From Bradyrhizobium manausense (GTDB lineage Bacteria > Pseudomonadota > Alphaproteobacteria > Rhizobiales > Xanthobacteraceae): 64,000 nt of DNA. The position numbers and the translations under genes were made by a program. How positions within the stretch are numbered: the stretch's first letter is position 1; each line of letters opens with the position of its first letter. Positions 1 through 7,822 of the stretch are shown in pieces. The stretch lies in NCBI RefSeq assembly GCF_018130615.1, contig NZ_JAFCKB010000023.1:62001-126000 (forward strand). The letters are read 5' to 3'. The notes below the pieces were generated by a model. The model worked only from the letters and a program-made list of their open reading frames with translations. It did no database searches and was not told where the DNA came from.

Positions 1-449
1 GGTCCGTACAGGGTCGAGCCGCCGTAGAGATAGGGCGAGTTGACGCCTTTGGCGTGATAGCCGAGGCCGTTGAAGCATTCGAGCCGGTAAAGCGTGCGAG
101 CGATGCACCAGTCCTGTGTGCCGACGAAGTGCTGGATTCGCAGTGCGTCCACGGCGCCGTCGACGAACGAGCTGAACGGGCCGCGCCCTTTCGGAACGAG
201 GCAGGTCACGCGATGCAGCGTTTCGCCGTTGCCGAGATAGGTGTCGAAATCGAAATTGGACTCGCGATAATGGCAGAGCGCGACGAAGTACCAGGGCACG
301 CCGGTCAGTCGCTCGACCTGCTGGTAGGTCGCCTTGCCGTTGATCGCCTTGCGTGCCGTCGCATTGGCCTCGCCGAGACGTGTGGGCCTGATCTGGAGAT
401 TGGCCCAGTTTCTCTCATATTCACTCTTCAAGCTCTCGTATGACACCAT
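1..449 (-). CDS. lysozyme-like protein, C-terminal end outside the window
   Basis: At least 149 codons read leftwards from an ATG at 449 with no stop before the window edge. A GGAG-CAGGAG ribosome-binding stretch lies directly upstream. The N-terminus begins MVSYESLKSEYERNW, followed by a segment reading PWYFVALCHYRESNFDFDTY and then LGNGETLHRVTCLVPKGRG, SFVDGAVDAL and CFNGLGYHAKGVNSPYLYGG. I associate this pattern with phage-like and cyanobacterial peptidoglycan hydrolases, in which the Glu of HYRES is the expected catalytic acid. No signal peptide is visible, so export would need a holin-like route or the protein may be a domesticated phage enzyme. The family call rests on remembered motifs. 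The plus-strand frame at 54-443 is its shadow. Confidence 0.72.
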   Translation of the reverse strand, partial: MVSYESLKSEYERNWANLQIRPTRLGEANATARKAINGKATYQQVERLTGVPWYFVALCHYRESNFDFDTYLGNGETLHRVTCLVPKGRGPFSSFVDGAVDALRIQHFVGTQDWCIARTLYRLECFNGLGYHAKGVNSPYLYGGSTLYG

Positions 450-732
450 CTCCTGCTCCCGCGAATGGATAAAATTATCGGTTCGTCGTGCAATCAAGCA
501 TGAGCCGCGTGCGACCGTTTGCGGGCACGGGCTCTGAGTGTGGTTCGGCAAATGTGGCAGGCCATCGCCAGAGTGCATGTGAAATGGCTTACACGTGCGG
601 CGCGAAAGATTGCGGTCAAAGGACGCAATATCGGTGACGTATGCGCGAGTGCGCCGCCATCACACGCAATCCGGGAACCGGCCGGGCGGTCATCCGTTAA
701 CGACGGAGACGGTCTGCTTAGGGAATCCCGCA

Positions 733-1107
733 ATGACCAAGCGCGTTCTCGCGATCGGCATCGAACCCGGCAATGCGGATTACAGCGCATTCCCGCAGCT
801 CACGCCGGCGCTCGTGCGCAACTACATCGAAGCACAGCTGCTGCGCCTGCGCGGGCTCGGCTATGAGGTCACGAGCTGCCTGATCGATCTCGACGCCGCC
901 GCTGAAGCTGCCGTGACGGCGGCGCTGCGCGACGAGCGCTTCGATTGCATCGTCATCGGCGCCGGTCTGCGCGAGCCGAAGGAGCGGCTATTGCTGTTCG
1001 AGAAGGTGCTCAACCTCGTCCACCGCCTGGCGCCGCAGGCCGCCATCTGCTTCAACACCACGCCCGCCGACACGGCAGAATCCGTGCAGCGCTGGCTCGA
1101 GCCGTAG
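733..1107 (+). CDS. conserved hypothetical protein with a Rossmann-like fold
   Basis: A 124-residue soluble protein. It begins MTKRVLAIGIEPGNADYSAF and has alternating beta and alpha segments (RVLAIGI, YEVTSCLID, FDCIVIGAGLR, AAICFNTTP), which suggests a small alpha/beta sandwich resembling a flavodoxin or response-regulator receiver without the catalytic Asp. The ATG at 733 was chosen because the beta-strand N-terminus starts there. The frame remains open to 595, but that extension is Arg-rich and looks non-coding. It has no operon partner: the next gene starts 145 bp downstream. I do not recognise a function. Confidence 0.7.
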   Translation: MTKRVLAIGIEPGNADYSAFPQLTPALVRNYIEAQLLRLRGLGYEVTSCLIDLDAAAEAAVTAALRDERFDCIVIGAGLREPKERLLLFEKVLNLVHRLAPQAAICFNTTPADTAESVQRWLEP

Positions 1108-1252
1108 CCGCGGCAGGTGCTTCAGCCGTGGCTGTCGTGACAGGCTGGCCCTTTGGCGCAAGGGGCGGGCGCGCGTCGGATTCAAACGAAAATTTCTGGC
1201 ACGGGATCGTCCCAAACGCTATGACTGGCCCGATCGGATGGGAGGATTCGGG

Positions 1253-1558
1253 ATGCTTCGACGTCTTGGAATTGCGATGTGTTTCTCGGTTGCGATGGCC
1301 GTGCCGGTCCATGATGCGATGGCGCAGGACGCTATCGGCGGCGCCATCATCGGCGGCGTGGGCGGGGCGATCGTGGGCGGCGCGCTTGGCGGCGGCCGCG
1401 GCGCGGCCATCGGTGCCGTCGTCGGCGCCGGCACGGGTGCTGCGATCGCGTCGGAAGGCGAACGCCGCCGCTCCGGCTATTACGCGTATCAGCGCGGCTG
1501 CTACATGCAGCGCCGGGACGGCCGCTACGTCCCTGTCGATCCGAGATACTGCTACTGA
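1253..1558 (+). CDS. glycine-zipper exported protein
   Basis: A 101-residue protein with an N-terminal signal peptide (hydrophobic residues about 5-20, cleavage near DAMAQD). A long Gly/Ala segment follows, with GGAIIGGVGGAIVGGALGGG-type repeats typical of glycine-zipper domains that pack in or against membranes. The C-terminal third is Tyr/Arg-rich (YYAYQRGCYMQRRDG, ending DPRYCY) with two Cys. The ATG at 1253 has GGGAGG seven bases upstream; an in-frame ATG at 1238 lacks such a site. Similar small proteins in rhizobia are usually annotated as YMGG-like or glycine-zipper envelope proteins; a precise role is unknown. Confidence 0.75.
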   Translation: MLRRLGIAMCFSVAMAVPVHDAMAQDAIGGAIIGGVGGAIVGGALGGGRGAAIGAVVGAGTGAAIASEGERRRSGYYAYQRGCYMQRRDGRYVPVDPRYCY

Positions 1559-1607
1559 GCCGATCTTGCGCCGGCGCTGTCTCGCACGCGCCGGCGTTGC
1601 CATATCT

Positions 1608-1630
1608 GATCGTTATGACCGATCGTTATG
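1608..1630. promoter_or_regulatory. two direct copies of the TetR-like half-site GATCGTTATG
   Basis: GATCGTTATG occurs at 1608-1617 and again at 1621-1630, one turn and a few bases apart, in the space between the 3' ends of the glycine-zipper gene and the tautomerase gene. The same 10-mer is found at 2204-2213 in the tautomerase/TetR promoter region, and the variant GATCGTTATA at 2138-2147. The shared word suggests binding by the same repressor, but a site at a 3' end is unusual. Confidence 0.45.
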
Positions 1631-1644
1631 TCTGATCGCGCTGC

Positions 1645-2070
1645 TTAAGCAGCGCTGGCCTGGCTGACGGCGTCGCCAAGCTCGGCATTGGTGTAGGCCT
1701 TGCCGCCGATGCCCCACAGGCCGTCCACCGCATAGACCATGTTGACGAAAATCCGCTCGCGCGGATGCCGGCCTTCCGCGGCCTTGAACGCGATGTCGGT
1801 GGCCTCTCTGATGAAGCTCGCCTTTTGTTCGGCGCTTGCCAACGCAAAGGATGGGACTTTCAACTCGACCACGACGATGTCGTTTGACGTTCCACCGGCG
1901 AAGGACCGGCCTTTCGGGACGGTGTTGATCTCGCCGATCACATTCGGCGTGATGAACGGATTGCCTGCCAGATCATGATGCCTGAGAAACGAGGCGGTCA
2001 GCTCGGCGAACATGGTCTTCTCGGCGGCGGCAGTGAAGATGCCATCGGTGGCGACGACGGTGATCGGCAT
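1645..2070 (-). CDS. tautomerase / MIF-like enzyme
   Basis: A 141-residue protein of the 4-oxalocrotonate tautomerase superfamily. The mature N-terminus would be Pro (MPITVVATDG); Pro1 is the catalytic base in this fold. Two beta-alpha-beta units are visible, the second around FVNMVYAVDGLWGIGGKAYT near the C-terminus, so this is a double-length, MIF-like subunit and not a 62-residue 4-OT. It is divergent from the TetR gene at 2225, and palindromic operators lie between them, so it is probably repressed by that regulator. The substrate is not predictable from sequence. Confidence 0.8.
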   Translation of the reverse strand: MPITVVATDGIFTAAAEKTMFAELTASFLRHHDLAGNPFITPNVIGEINTVPKGRSFAGGTSNDIVVVELKVPSFALASAEQKASFIREATDIAFKAAEGRHPRERIFVNMVYAVDGLWGIGGKAYTNAELGDAVSQASAA

Positions 2071-2136
2071 GATTGAAACTCCTCGTGATGTCTGCGCCGC
2101 GACCGCCGGCTGCGATCGTGGCTTGCGATAATATTG

Positions 2137-2156
2137 CGATCGTTATATAACGATCG
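2137..2156. promoter_or_regulatory. perfect 20-bp palindromic operator
   Basis: CGATCGTTATATAACGATCG is a perfect inverted repeat in the 154-bp divergent region between the tautomerase gene and the TetR gene. It lies 67 bp upstream of the tautomerase start. Position and symmetry fit a TetR-family operator that overlaps a promoter. It also superficially resembles the ModE core (CGTTATAT/ATATAACG), but the mod genes are 11 kb away. Confidence 0.65.
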
Positions 2157-2198
2157 TGATTGCATTCGCACGGCGTGGGCGATGCTGTCAACAATAAA

Positions 2199-2212
2199 AT
2201 AACGATCGTTAT
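2199..2212. promoter_or_regulatory. perfect 14-bp palindromic operator at the tetR start
   Basis: ATAACGATCGTTAT is a perfect palindrome that ends 12 bases before the GTG start of the TetR-family gene. It carries the same CGATCGTTAT word as the 20-bp palindrome, with the half-sites in reversed relative order. This position suits autorepression, blocking the tetR promoter or initiation region. Confidence 0.6.
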
Positions 2213-2224
2213 GTAAAAGGTGCG

Positions 2225-2809
2225 GTGGTGCGATACAAATCCGGACACAAGGAAGAGGCCCGCGCGCGCATGGTCGCGGCGGCCGGCCGCGGTTTCCGCC
2301 GCCAGGGCTATGGCGGCATCGGCGTCGACGGTCTCGCCAAGGAGGCCGAGGTCACCTCCGGCGCGTTCTACGGACATTTCTCGTCCAAGGGGGAGGCATT
2401 CAAGGCCGCGTTGGTCGCGGGCCTTGAGGAGCTGCGCATCGGCGTCGAGACTTTGCGCGCCGAACACGGTCCCAAATGGGTCGAGGTATTCGTCGATTTC
2501 TATCTCGGTCAGAAGCGGGTCTGCGAGCTCGGTTCGAGCTGCGCGTTGCAGAGCCTGACCTCCGAGGTGCAGCGCGCAGAAGTCGGGGTCAGGACCGTGT
2601 TCGAGGCCGAGATCGAGGGCGTCGTGAACGCGGTCGCCGAGGGGTTGCCGGGCCGCGCCGCCAAGGACAAGCGCGCGCGTGCCTGGGCGTTGCTCTCGAT
2701 CCTCTCCGGCGGTGTCACGATGGCGCGGGCGGTCGCGGACAAGGATGTCAGCGCCGCGATTGCGTCCGCGTGCCGCGCGGCTGCGCTCAAGGCCTGCGCA
2801 GAGACCTGA
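2225..2809 (+). CDS. TetR/AcrR-family transcriptional regulator
   Basis: A 194-residue TetR-type repressor. The N-terminal helix-turn-helix is clear: RMVAAAGRGFRRQGYGG, then VDGLAKEAEVTSGAFYGHFS with the family's YxHF-like end. A helical ligand-binding domain follows, containing Cys residues at CELGSSCALQ. The start is one of two tandem GTG codons (2225 or 2228). It is divergent from the tautomerase gene and 25 bp upstream of a VOC-family gene, with which it probably forms an operon. Palindromic operators flank its promoter, so autoregulation and control of the tautomerase are likely. The inducer is unknown. Confidence 0.88.
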   Translation: MVRYKSGHKEEARARMVAAAGRGFRRQGYGGIGVDGLAKEAEVTSGAFYGHFSSKGEAFKAALVAGLEELRIGVETLRAEHGPKWVEVFVDFYLGQKRVCELGSSCALQSLTSEVQRAEVGVRTVFEAEIEGVVNAVAEGLPGRAAKDKRARAWALLSILSGGVTMARAVADKDVSAAIASACRAAALKACAET

Positions 2810-2834
2810 TCAATTCAACCGAGGAGTGCGAGAT

Positions 2835-3239
2835 ATGCGCCTGTCGAACTATCTCTTTTTCACGACCCTGTGCGAACCGGCGCTTGCCTTCTACGCGGCC
2901 TGCGGTCTCGGCAACGTCACCGAGATCATGCGTCACGGCGAGGGCGGCATGCCGCTCCGGAATCCCGCGATGCGGGGCAAGATCATGCACGCGAAGTTCG
3001 AAGGTCCCGGCATCTGCTTCTATGCTTCGGACAACGACGACGCCGAGCCCATGCGCGGCTCCGCGCACCACCTGATGATGGATGATCAGGACGCAACGAC
3101 GGACCTGTTCGCGCGTCTCGCCGAAGGCGGCACGATCACCACGCCGCTCGGCATCCAGCCCTGGGGCGACTATTACGGCAAGCTCACCGATCGCTTCGGC
3201 GTGCAATGGATGTTGAACTGCGCGTTGGCGCGCGGCTAG
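2835..3239 (+). CDS. VOC-family (PhnB/glyoxalase-like) protein
   Basis: A 134-residue protein of the vicinal-oxygen-chelate superfamily, PhnB-like branch. It shows the beta-alpha-beta-beta-beta layout: YLFFTTLCEPALAFYAACGL, KIMHAKFEGPGICFYASDND, then HHLMMDDQDATTDLFARLAE, and the typical ending WGDYYGKLTDRFGVQWMLN. In this branch the second module often lacks full metal ligation, so an enzymatic role is uncertain. The ATG at 2835 follows GAGGAGTGCGAGAT. It lies 25 bp after the TetR gene, which suggests co-transcription and shared chemistry with the divergent tautomerase. Confidence 0.8.
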   Translation: MRLSNYLFFTTLCEPALAFYAACGLGNVTEIMRHGEGGMPLRNPAMRGKIMHAKFEGPGICFYASDNDDAEPMRGSAHHLMMDDQDATTDLFARLAEGGTITTPLGIQPWGDYYGKLTDRFGVQWMLNCALARG

Positions 3240-3264
3240 CGCATGAGCCCGGCGGTCGGTGCAA

Positions 3265-4056
3265 TCAATTTCGCGCCGCCGGGGCCTCCGGCATGATCTG
3301 GCGTAGCGGCTCGGGCGAGATCGATATCTGGCCCGTGAACGGACGATCGTGCGCGGCGATCAGGAGCACCGAGGTGGCGACGCCGGTTGCGAACAGGCCC
3401 ATCGCGATGGCCGATCCCAGGCGGTTGTCGCAATGAACGAAGCCGATCACCAGCAACTCGCACAGGGCCTGGAGATACAGGCACCACCATTTCACCGAAT
3501 TGACCGAGGCCAGGCTGACGATGATGCGCTGCCGCCGCGCATCCAGCGCCTGCTCCAGCGCGGCGAGGACCTCGCGCTGCGTGGTTTCCTGCGTTCGGCC
3601 CTGCGGCGTCATCGTGACGACGAGCTGCAAGGCCTCGGCGAGCGCCGAGGGCGTCGCCTTCAGCGAGGCCTCCTGATGCGCCATCATCGGCCATTCCTCC
3701 GCAACGGCCTGACCGACATAGTCGCGCACCAGTCCGCGTAGCTTCGTTTCCTGCTCCGCCGGCAGGCCGGCGGCGAGCAGCACCGCGCTGCGCAGCGCGC
3801 TGGCCTCGCGGCTCACCGCGGCGCCGGCGCGGTCGCTGTCACCCCAGACCTGCGCCGCGGTGAAGGCGACGAACAGGCCGAAGGTGATGCCGAGCACCGG
3901 CAGCATGCCCGGCGAGATCGCCTTCAGCGCTTTCGCCCGCTCTTCGGTCGCGACCCGTGCGACGGAGATGAACACCGCTGCTGCCAGCAGGTAGGTGAAG
4001 CCGAAGATCACCAGCGCCATCAGGGGCACCGGCAGGTTGTGCAGCCAGTCGCTCAT
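3265..4056 (-). CDS. DUF4239 (bestrophin-like) membrane protein
   Basis: A 263-residue inner-membrane protein. Two hydrophobic helices lie at the N-terminus (PLMALVIFGFTYLLAAAVFI and ISPGMLPVLGITFGLFVAF), followed by a soluble central region of about 110 residues and two more helices near the C-terminus (WWCLYLQALCELLVIGFVHC and AMGLFATGVATSVLLIAAHD). The arrangement, with the phrase VAFTAAQVWGDSDRAGAAVS after helix 2, matches DUF4239 proteins, distantly bestrophin-like. It ends with its 3' side facing the VOC gene and appears monocistronic. Transport function is unproven for the family. Confidence 0.75.
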   Translation of the reverse strand: MSDWLHNLPVPLMALVIFGFTYLLAAAVFISVARVATEERAKALKAISPGMLPVLGITFGLFVAFTAAQVWGDSDRAGAAVSREASALRSAVLLAAGLPAEQETKLRGLVRDYVGQAVAEEWPMMAHQEASLKATPSALAEALQLVVTMTPQGRTQETTQREVLAALEQALDARRQRIIVSLASVNSVKWWCLYLQALCELLVIGFVHCDNRLGSAIAMGLFATGVATSVLLIAAHDRPFTGQISISPEPLRQIMPEAPAARN

Positions 4057-4364
4057 GCGGTTCTGCTACGTGATTCGTGGGGTGAAATCAGCCGCGTCCC
4101 GTGGCGCTGGCGACCCCCGGCCCGCCCGACGATCGAGGGCGCATGACGGTGCCTGTCGGCTGGTCGAGCCACCGGGGGGATGGTTGTGCGTCAAGCCAAT
4201 GTCCGGTTTATCGCGCTGATCCGATTTGCATTTTCTTGAATCGTCGCTTCCAGGGGAGGGCAGTCGCGGCGAAGATGCCGCAGGCTCGTTCGCCGTCCCG
4301 CAGCGAACCTGTCCTCGGTTTTGAGGACCAAGGAATGATGGTTCAAGCTCAATCGGAATTGAAC

Positions 4365-5060
4365 ATGAAACTTGTCGCTTTGGTCTTTACGTGCCTCCTG
4401 TTCTTCGCATTGCCCGCCGGCGCAAATGACGCGGACACCTTCAACGCGATGGTGGTATTGGCCAACAAAGGAGACGCTGAGGCGCAGTACCATGTGGGCA
4501 TGATGTATAATAACGGCATTGGCACGCAACAGGATCGTAGCCAGGCATTCGGGTGGTTTCAAAAATCGGCTGCGTCCAACCATCCGCTGGGAGCTTATAA
4601 GCTCGGCTGTTATTACGATGGGCAGGGCGCCGGCATTGTCGAATCCGACCCGGATCAGGCGCTGAAATACAAGCTTGTTTCCGCCGAAGCCGGTTATGCG
4701 CTTGCCCAGCACGATGTCGCAAATCTGTATGACAGGCGCGGAAATTCGCAAGAGGCGCTGAGATGGTGGAAGATGGCGGCCGATCAGGGATATCCCAACG
4801 CCCTCTTCAGCCTATCCCGCGTGTATTCTGCAGGAAAAGGCGCATCACGAGATCTGTCCTTGTCGTATGCGTATTTCAAACTCTCGAACATCGCGCCAAG
4901 GAAAAATGTGAATGAGATGGCTACCCTGCTGTCCAAGCCGGAGCTTGCGACTGCAGAAAAACTGGTTTCCGAATGGAAGCCACAACCAACGGCTCTGACG
5001 CTCAAGGCAAAGAGCGGCTTCAGCGCAGCGGAAGAACACCTGAGGACCAGCAGCAATTAG
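4365..5060 (+). CDS. secreted Sel1-repeat (TPR-like) protein
   Basis: A 231-residue protein. The signal peptide is MKLVALVFTCLLFFALPAGA, followed by at least four Sel1-like repeats (GDAEAQYHVGMMYNNGIGTQ, NHPLGAYKLGCYYDGQGAG, GYALAQHDVANLYDRRGN, GYPNALFSLSRVYSAGKGA). Sel1 repeats form alpha-solenoids that scaffold protein-protein contacts, often in envelope signalling. I chose ATG 4365 because the signal peptide begins there; the frame is open further upstream to 4101, including an ATG at 4335. Its coding DNA is visibly more AT-rich than its neighbours, which suggests later acquisition. The partner is unknown. Confidence 0.78.
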   Translation: MKLVALVFTCLLFFALPAGANDADTFNAMVVLANKGDAEAQYHVGMMYNNGIGTQQDRSQAFGWFQKSAASNHPLGAYKLGCYYDGQGAGIVESDPDQALKYKLVSAEAGYALAQHDVANLYDRRGNSQEALRWWKMAADQGYPNALFSLSRVYSAGKGASRDLSLSYAYFKLSNIAPRKNVNEMATLLSKPELATAEKLVSEWKPQPTALTLKAKSGFSAAEEHLRTSSN

Positions 5061-5075
5061 ATGTCCTGATTGGTC

Positions 5076-5789
5076 TTAAATCAGCCGCATCCCGCGCAGG
5101 CTCGAATGGCCGCTCTTGCCGACAATGATGTGGTCGTGCACGGCAATCCCGAGCGGCTTGGCGATGTCGATGATCGCCTTGGTCATCTGGATGTCGGCCT
5201 GCGAAGGCGAGGGATCGCCGCTCGGATGATTGTGGACGAGGATGAGGGCGGTGGCCGAAAGCTCCAGCGCGCGCTTGATCACTTCGCGCGGATAGACCGG
5301 GGTGTGGTCGACGGTGCCGGTCTGCTGCACCTCGTCGGCGATCAGCTGGTTGCGCTTGTCGAGGAAGAGCAGGCGGAACTGTTCCTTGTCGGCGAAGGCC
5401 ATGCTGGTGCGGCAATAGGCGATCACCTCGTTCCACGACGATAGCGCGTTGCGGCTGTTGACCTCGCCCCTGGCGACACGATGCGCGGCGGCAGCGATCA
5501 GCTTGAGCTGGTTGATCGCGGATTCACCGACGCCATCGACCTCGCGCAAGCGCGCCACCGGCGCATGAACGACCTCGGCGAACGAGCCGAAAATCTTGAT
5601 CAGTGTCTTTGCCAGCGGCTTGGTATCGCGCCGCGGCAGCGCCGGGAACAGCGCCATTTCCAACAGCTCGTAGTCGCTGAGCGCGTCCGCGCCCGCGCTG
5701 TAGAAGCGCTCGCGCAGCCGCTCGCGATGGCCGAGATAATGCGGCGTGTCCTCGGGCTTGCTGTCGTCGGCGTCGGTCCTGGCGGGCAT
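5076..5789 (-). CDS. radC: RadC-family JAB/MPN protein
   Basis: A 237-residue protein that matches RadC. The N-terminal half has a helix-hairpin-helix region (LYGR-type start [29 protein letters not shown]) and the C-terminal half a JAB1/MPN domain. The JAMM zinc motif is intact as [18 protein letters not shown]. The family was once thought to act in DNA repair; the present view is a metal-dependent hydrolase-like protein of uncertain role. The ATG at 5789 ([10 protein letters not shown]) begins the usual sequence; the frame extends 43 codons further upstream with unrelated residues. The gene downstream of its start is the dioxygenase, ending at 5845 on the same strand. Confidence 0.92.
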   Translation of the reverse strand: MPARTDADDSKPEDTPHYLGHRERLRERFYSAGADALSDYELLEMALFPALPRRDTKPLAKTLIKIFGSFAEVVHAPVARLREVDGVGESAINQLKLIAAAAHRVARGEVNSRNALSSWNEVIAYCRTSMAFADKEQFRLLFLDKRNQLIADEVQQTGTVDHTPVYPREVIKRALELSATALILVHNHPSGDPSPSQADIQMTKAIIDIAKPLGIAVHDHIIVGKSGHSSLRGMRLI

Positions 5790-5844
5790 CGTCCGCCAGC
5801 ATTGCTGCGGATCTCCGTTTTTGCAACCGTCAATTGCCGCGGTC

Positions 5845-6702
5845 TCAGCGATCGCGCTTCCACCCCGGCACCAGCGCAGCGAGCCGGTCCTTGATTGGGC
5901 GTTCGAACATCGGCCCACCCATGGCTCCGGGCGGCGGCCCCGGAGGCGGCCCGGCGCGTCCGACCGTCGCCTCCGCCCGGCGATCGACGCCGAGCGTCAG
6001 CGTCGCGACGTAGCGTTCACGCTCCTCCTTCACCGCGCAGAAGGCGCGATGCTCGGGATCGGAACGTTCGATGACGTGGTCGTTGGCGTTGATCACCATG
6101 CGCTGCCGCGCGCGGCCGCCGTAGTCGGGTACATTGGCGTAGATGAACTCGTTCAGCGCGTCGGGCAGGAAGGTCTGCCCGGTCAGCACGGTCCGGTCGC
6201 CGAGAAACACCTTGAAATGGATATGCGTGGTGCGGCCGTCATACCAGCCGGGATAGATGGTGTTGAACGTCGCCCACCCGGCGCCATCGGTCATTTGCGT
6301 GCCGCGCAGGAATGTCTTGCCGGTCGCATCGACATTGTGTGCATCGCTCTGGCCAGGAAACGCCGAATAGAGCCCCTTCGCGTCGCAATGCCAGACGTCG
6401 ACCCGCGCGTCATGAATCGCGGTGCACGCCCCGGCCTCGATCACCCGCAGCCGCAGGGTCAGCGGCACGCCGGGCCTGCCCTCGGCGATGTCGGATCGCA
6501 CCAGTTTCGGGTCGGAGTAGAACGGCCCTTCCTCCGCCTGTGGCGTCAGGATGCAGGCGGGCCCGGCGTCCGCCGCAACAGAAGCAGCCTTTGCGCGGGC
6601 CGGCAGCAGGCCCGCGGCGCTGGCCGATACAAATCCGAGGAAGCCGCGCCGCGTCGAGGTATTCACTGCTTGTCTCCTGTCTGCTTGACGAGAGATCGTC
6701 AT
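5845..6702 (-). CDS. Tat-exported intradiol ring-cleavage dioxygenase family protein
   Basis: A 285-residue protein with a twin-arginine leader ([19 protein letters not shown]). The catalytic core resembles protocatechuate/catechol dioxygenases: [17 protein letters not shown], then [15 protein letters not shown], where Tyr and the HIH histidines would be iron ligands. Cys follows the first motif Trp-His, as in exported relatives. The C-terminus has a Pro/Gly-rich tail ([14 protein letters not shown]). Extracytoplasmic members of this family occur in many soil bacteria, and their substrates are mostly unknown. It precedes radC on the same strand. The family call is firm; the reaction is inferred. 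Confidence 0.84.
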   Translation of the reverse strand: MTISRQADRRQAVNTSTRRGFLGFVSASAAGLLPARAKAASVAADAGPACILTPQAEEGPFYSDPKLVRSDIAEGRPGVPLTLRLRVIEAGACTAIHDARVDVWHCDAKGLYSAFPGQSDAHNVDATGKTFLRGTQMTDGAGWATFNTIYPGWYDGRTTHIHFKVFLGDRTVLTGQTFLPDALNEFIYANVPDYGGRARQRMVINANDHVIERSDPEHRAFCAVKEERERYVATLTLGVDRRAEATVGRAGPPPGPPPGAMGGPMFERPIKDRLAALVPGWKRDR

Positions 6703-6745
6703 CGGGAAACAGGATGGCAAGATCAGGCTTTGATGATGGCGACAA

Positions 6746-7690
6746 TCAGCTCCGCGGTTTCCCATCGTGTCGCGCGCGCGGGGGTAACGTGACAGTGATC
6801 ACTCCGGTGAGAATGAGCGTCATTCCGGCCAAAGCTGACCAGGTGAAACTTTCGCCGAGCAGGGTGGTGCCGAGCATCACCGCGAAACCCGCCCGCAGAT
6901 AGCTCCCGCTGGTGGTGCCGAGTGGACCAAGTGTGCGGATCAGCCGGAAATAGATCACCATCGCGAATGCCGTGCAGACGACCGCGAGCGCGACCACAGC
7001 TGCGATTGCCTGCGCCGGCGGTGGCGCCAGCGTCCACGGCCGCTCGAGGATCGCGGCCGCGGGCAGCATCAGGATTGCGGCGCAGCTCATGGCGCCTGCG
7101 GCCGTGACGATCGCGGGAAGTGTTTTGAACCGCTGCCCCCATAGTGGCGCGAGCGCGTAGCAAAGGCTCGCGCCGAGCACGGCCGCTTGCGCCAGTGGCG
7201 CAGTCGTGCCGATGCCGGACAGCGCATCGATCCCCAAGGTTATCGCGACGCCCGCGAGGCCGAGACCGACGCCGGCCATTGTCCGGCCGCTGACGGCCTG
7301 CCGCCCGCGCCCGGTCATCAACGCGATCGCGAGCACGAACATCGGTGGTGTCGCATTGAGCACGCCAGCAAGGCCACTCGTGATATGCGCCTCGCCCCAG
7401 CTGATCAGCGTGAACGGCAGTGCGCTCTGCAGCAGCCCTTGCACGAGGAAGGCCGCCCACACCGATCCCCGGCCCGGAAGTGCGTGTCCCTGCGCCTTCG
7501 CAACAAGAAGGAGGAGACCTGCCGCGAGCGTCACGCGCCCTGCGACCATCGTGAATGGCGGAATCGAAGGGATAGCCAATTTGATCAGCGTGAAGGAGCT
7601 GCCCCAGATCAGCGACAGCAGCAGCAAGAGGGCGATTTCGCAGGCGAGGGCGGGTTGCTTCGATGTCGCGTATTCGGCCTGCGTGCTCAT
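6746..7690 (-). CDS. EamA/DMT-family transporter
   Basis: A 314-residue membrane protein with about ten hydrophobic helices in two homologous halves, typical of the drug/metabolite transporter (EamA) family. The first half has LLLLLSLIWGSSFTLIKLA and PFTLISWGEAHITSGLAGVL; the second half ends GPLGTTSGSYLRAGFAVMLG and ALAGMTLILTGVITV. ATG 7690 has GGAG eleven bases upstream; the frame is open to 7720. It probably exports a small metabolite; the substrate cannot be inferred. The divergent neighbour is the Ada-like gene. Confidence 0.88.
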   Translation of the reverse strand: MSTQAEYATSKQPALACEIALLLLLSLIWGSSFTLIKLAIPSIPPFTMVAGRVTLAAGLLLLVAKAQGHALPGRGSVWAAFLVQGLLQSALPFTLISWGEAHITSGLAGVLNATPPMFVLAIALMTGRGRQAVSGRTMAGVGLGLAGVAITLGIDALSGIGTTAPLAQAAVLGASLCYALAPLWGQRFKTLPAIVTAAGAMSCAAILMLPAAAILERPWTLAPPPAQAIAAVVALAVVCTAFAMVIYFRLIRTLGPLGTTSGSYLRAGFAVMLGTTLLGESFTWSALAGMTLILTGVITVTLPPRARHDGKPRS

Positions 7691-7822
7691 GTGATTTGCT
7701 CCGGGATCTGCCGGCAACATGATCCGAAGGCAACGGCGCGGGCTGGCCGAATTCGGACCTCATCGTTCGATCGAGTCCGATTTCAGCTACTCCGCGCCCC
7801 GCATCGAAACTATTGTCGGGGC

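Noticed and set aside
450-732. Small genes in the gap after the lysozyme-like gene (frames at 494-790 and 519-866)
   Set aside because: Arg/Ala-rich frames without RBS; the only supported gene begins at 733.
2137-2156. ModE-like binding site
   Set aside because: The centre CGTTATATAACG resembles a ModE core, but the site is next to a TetR gene, shares its word with other local sites and is 11 kb from modABC.
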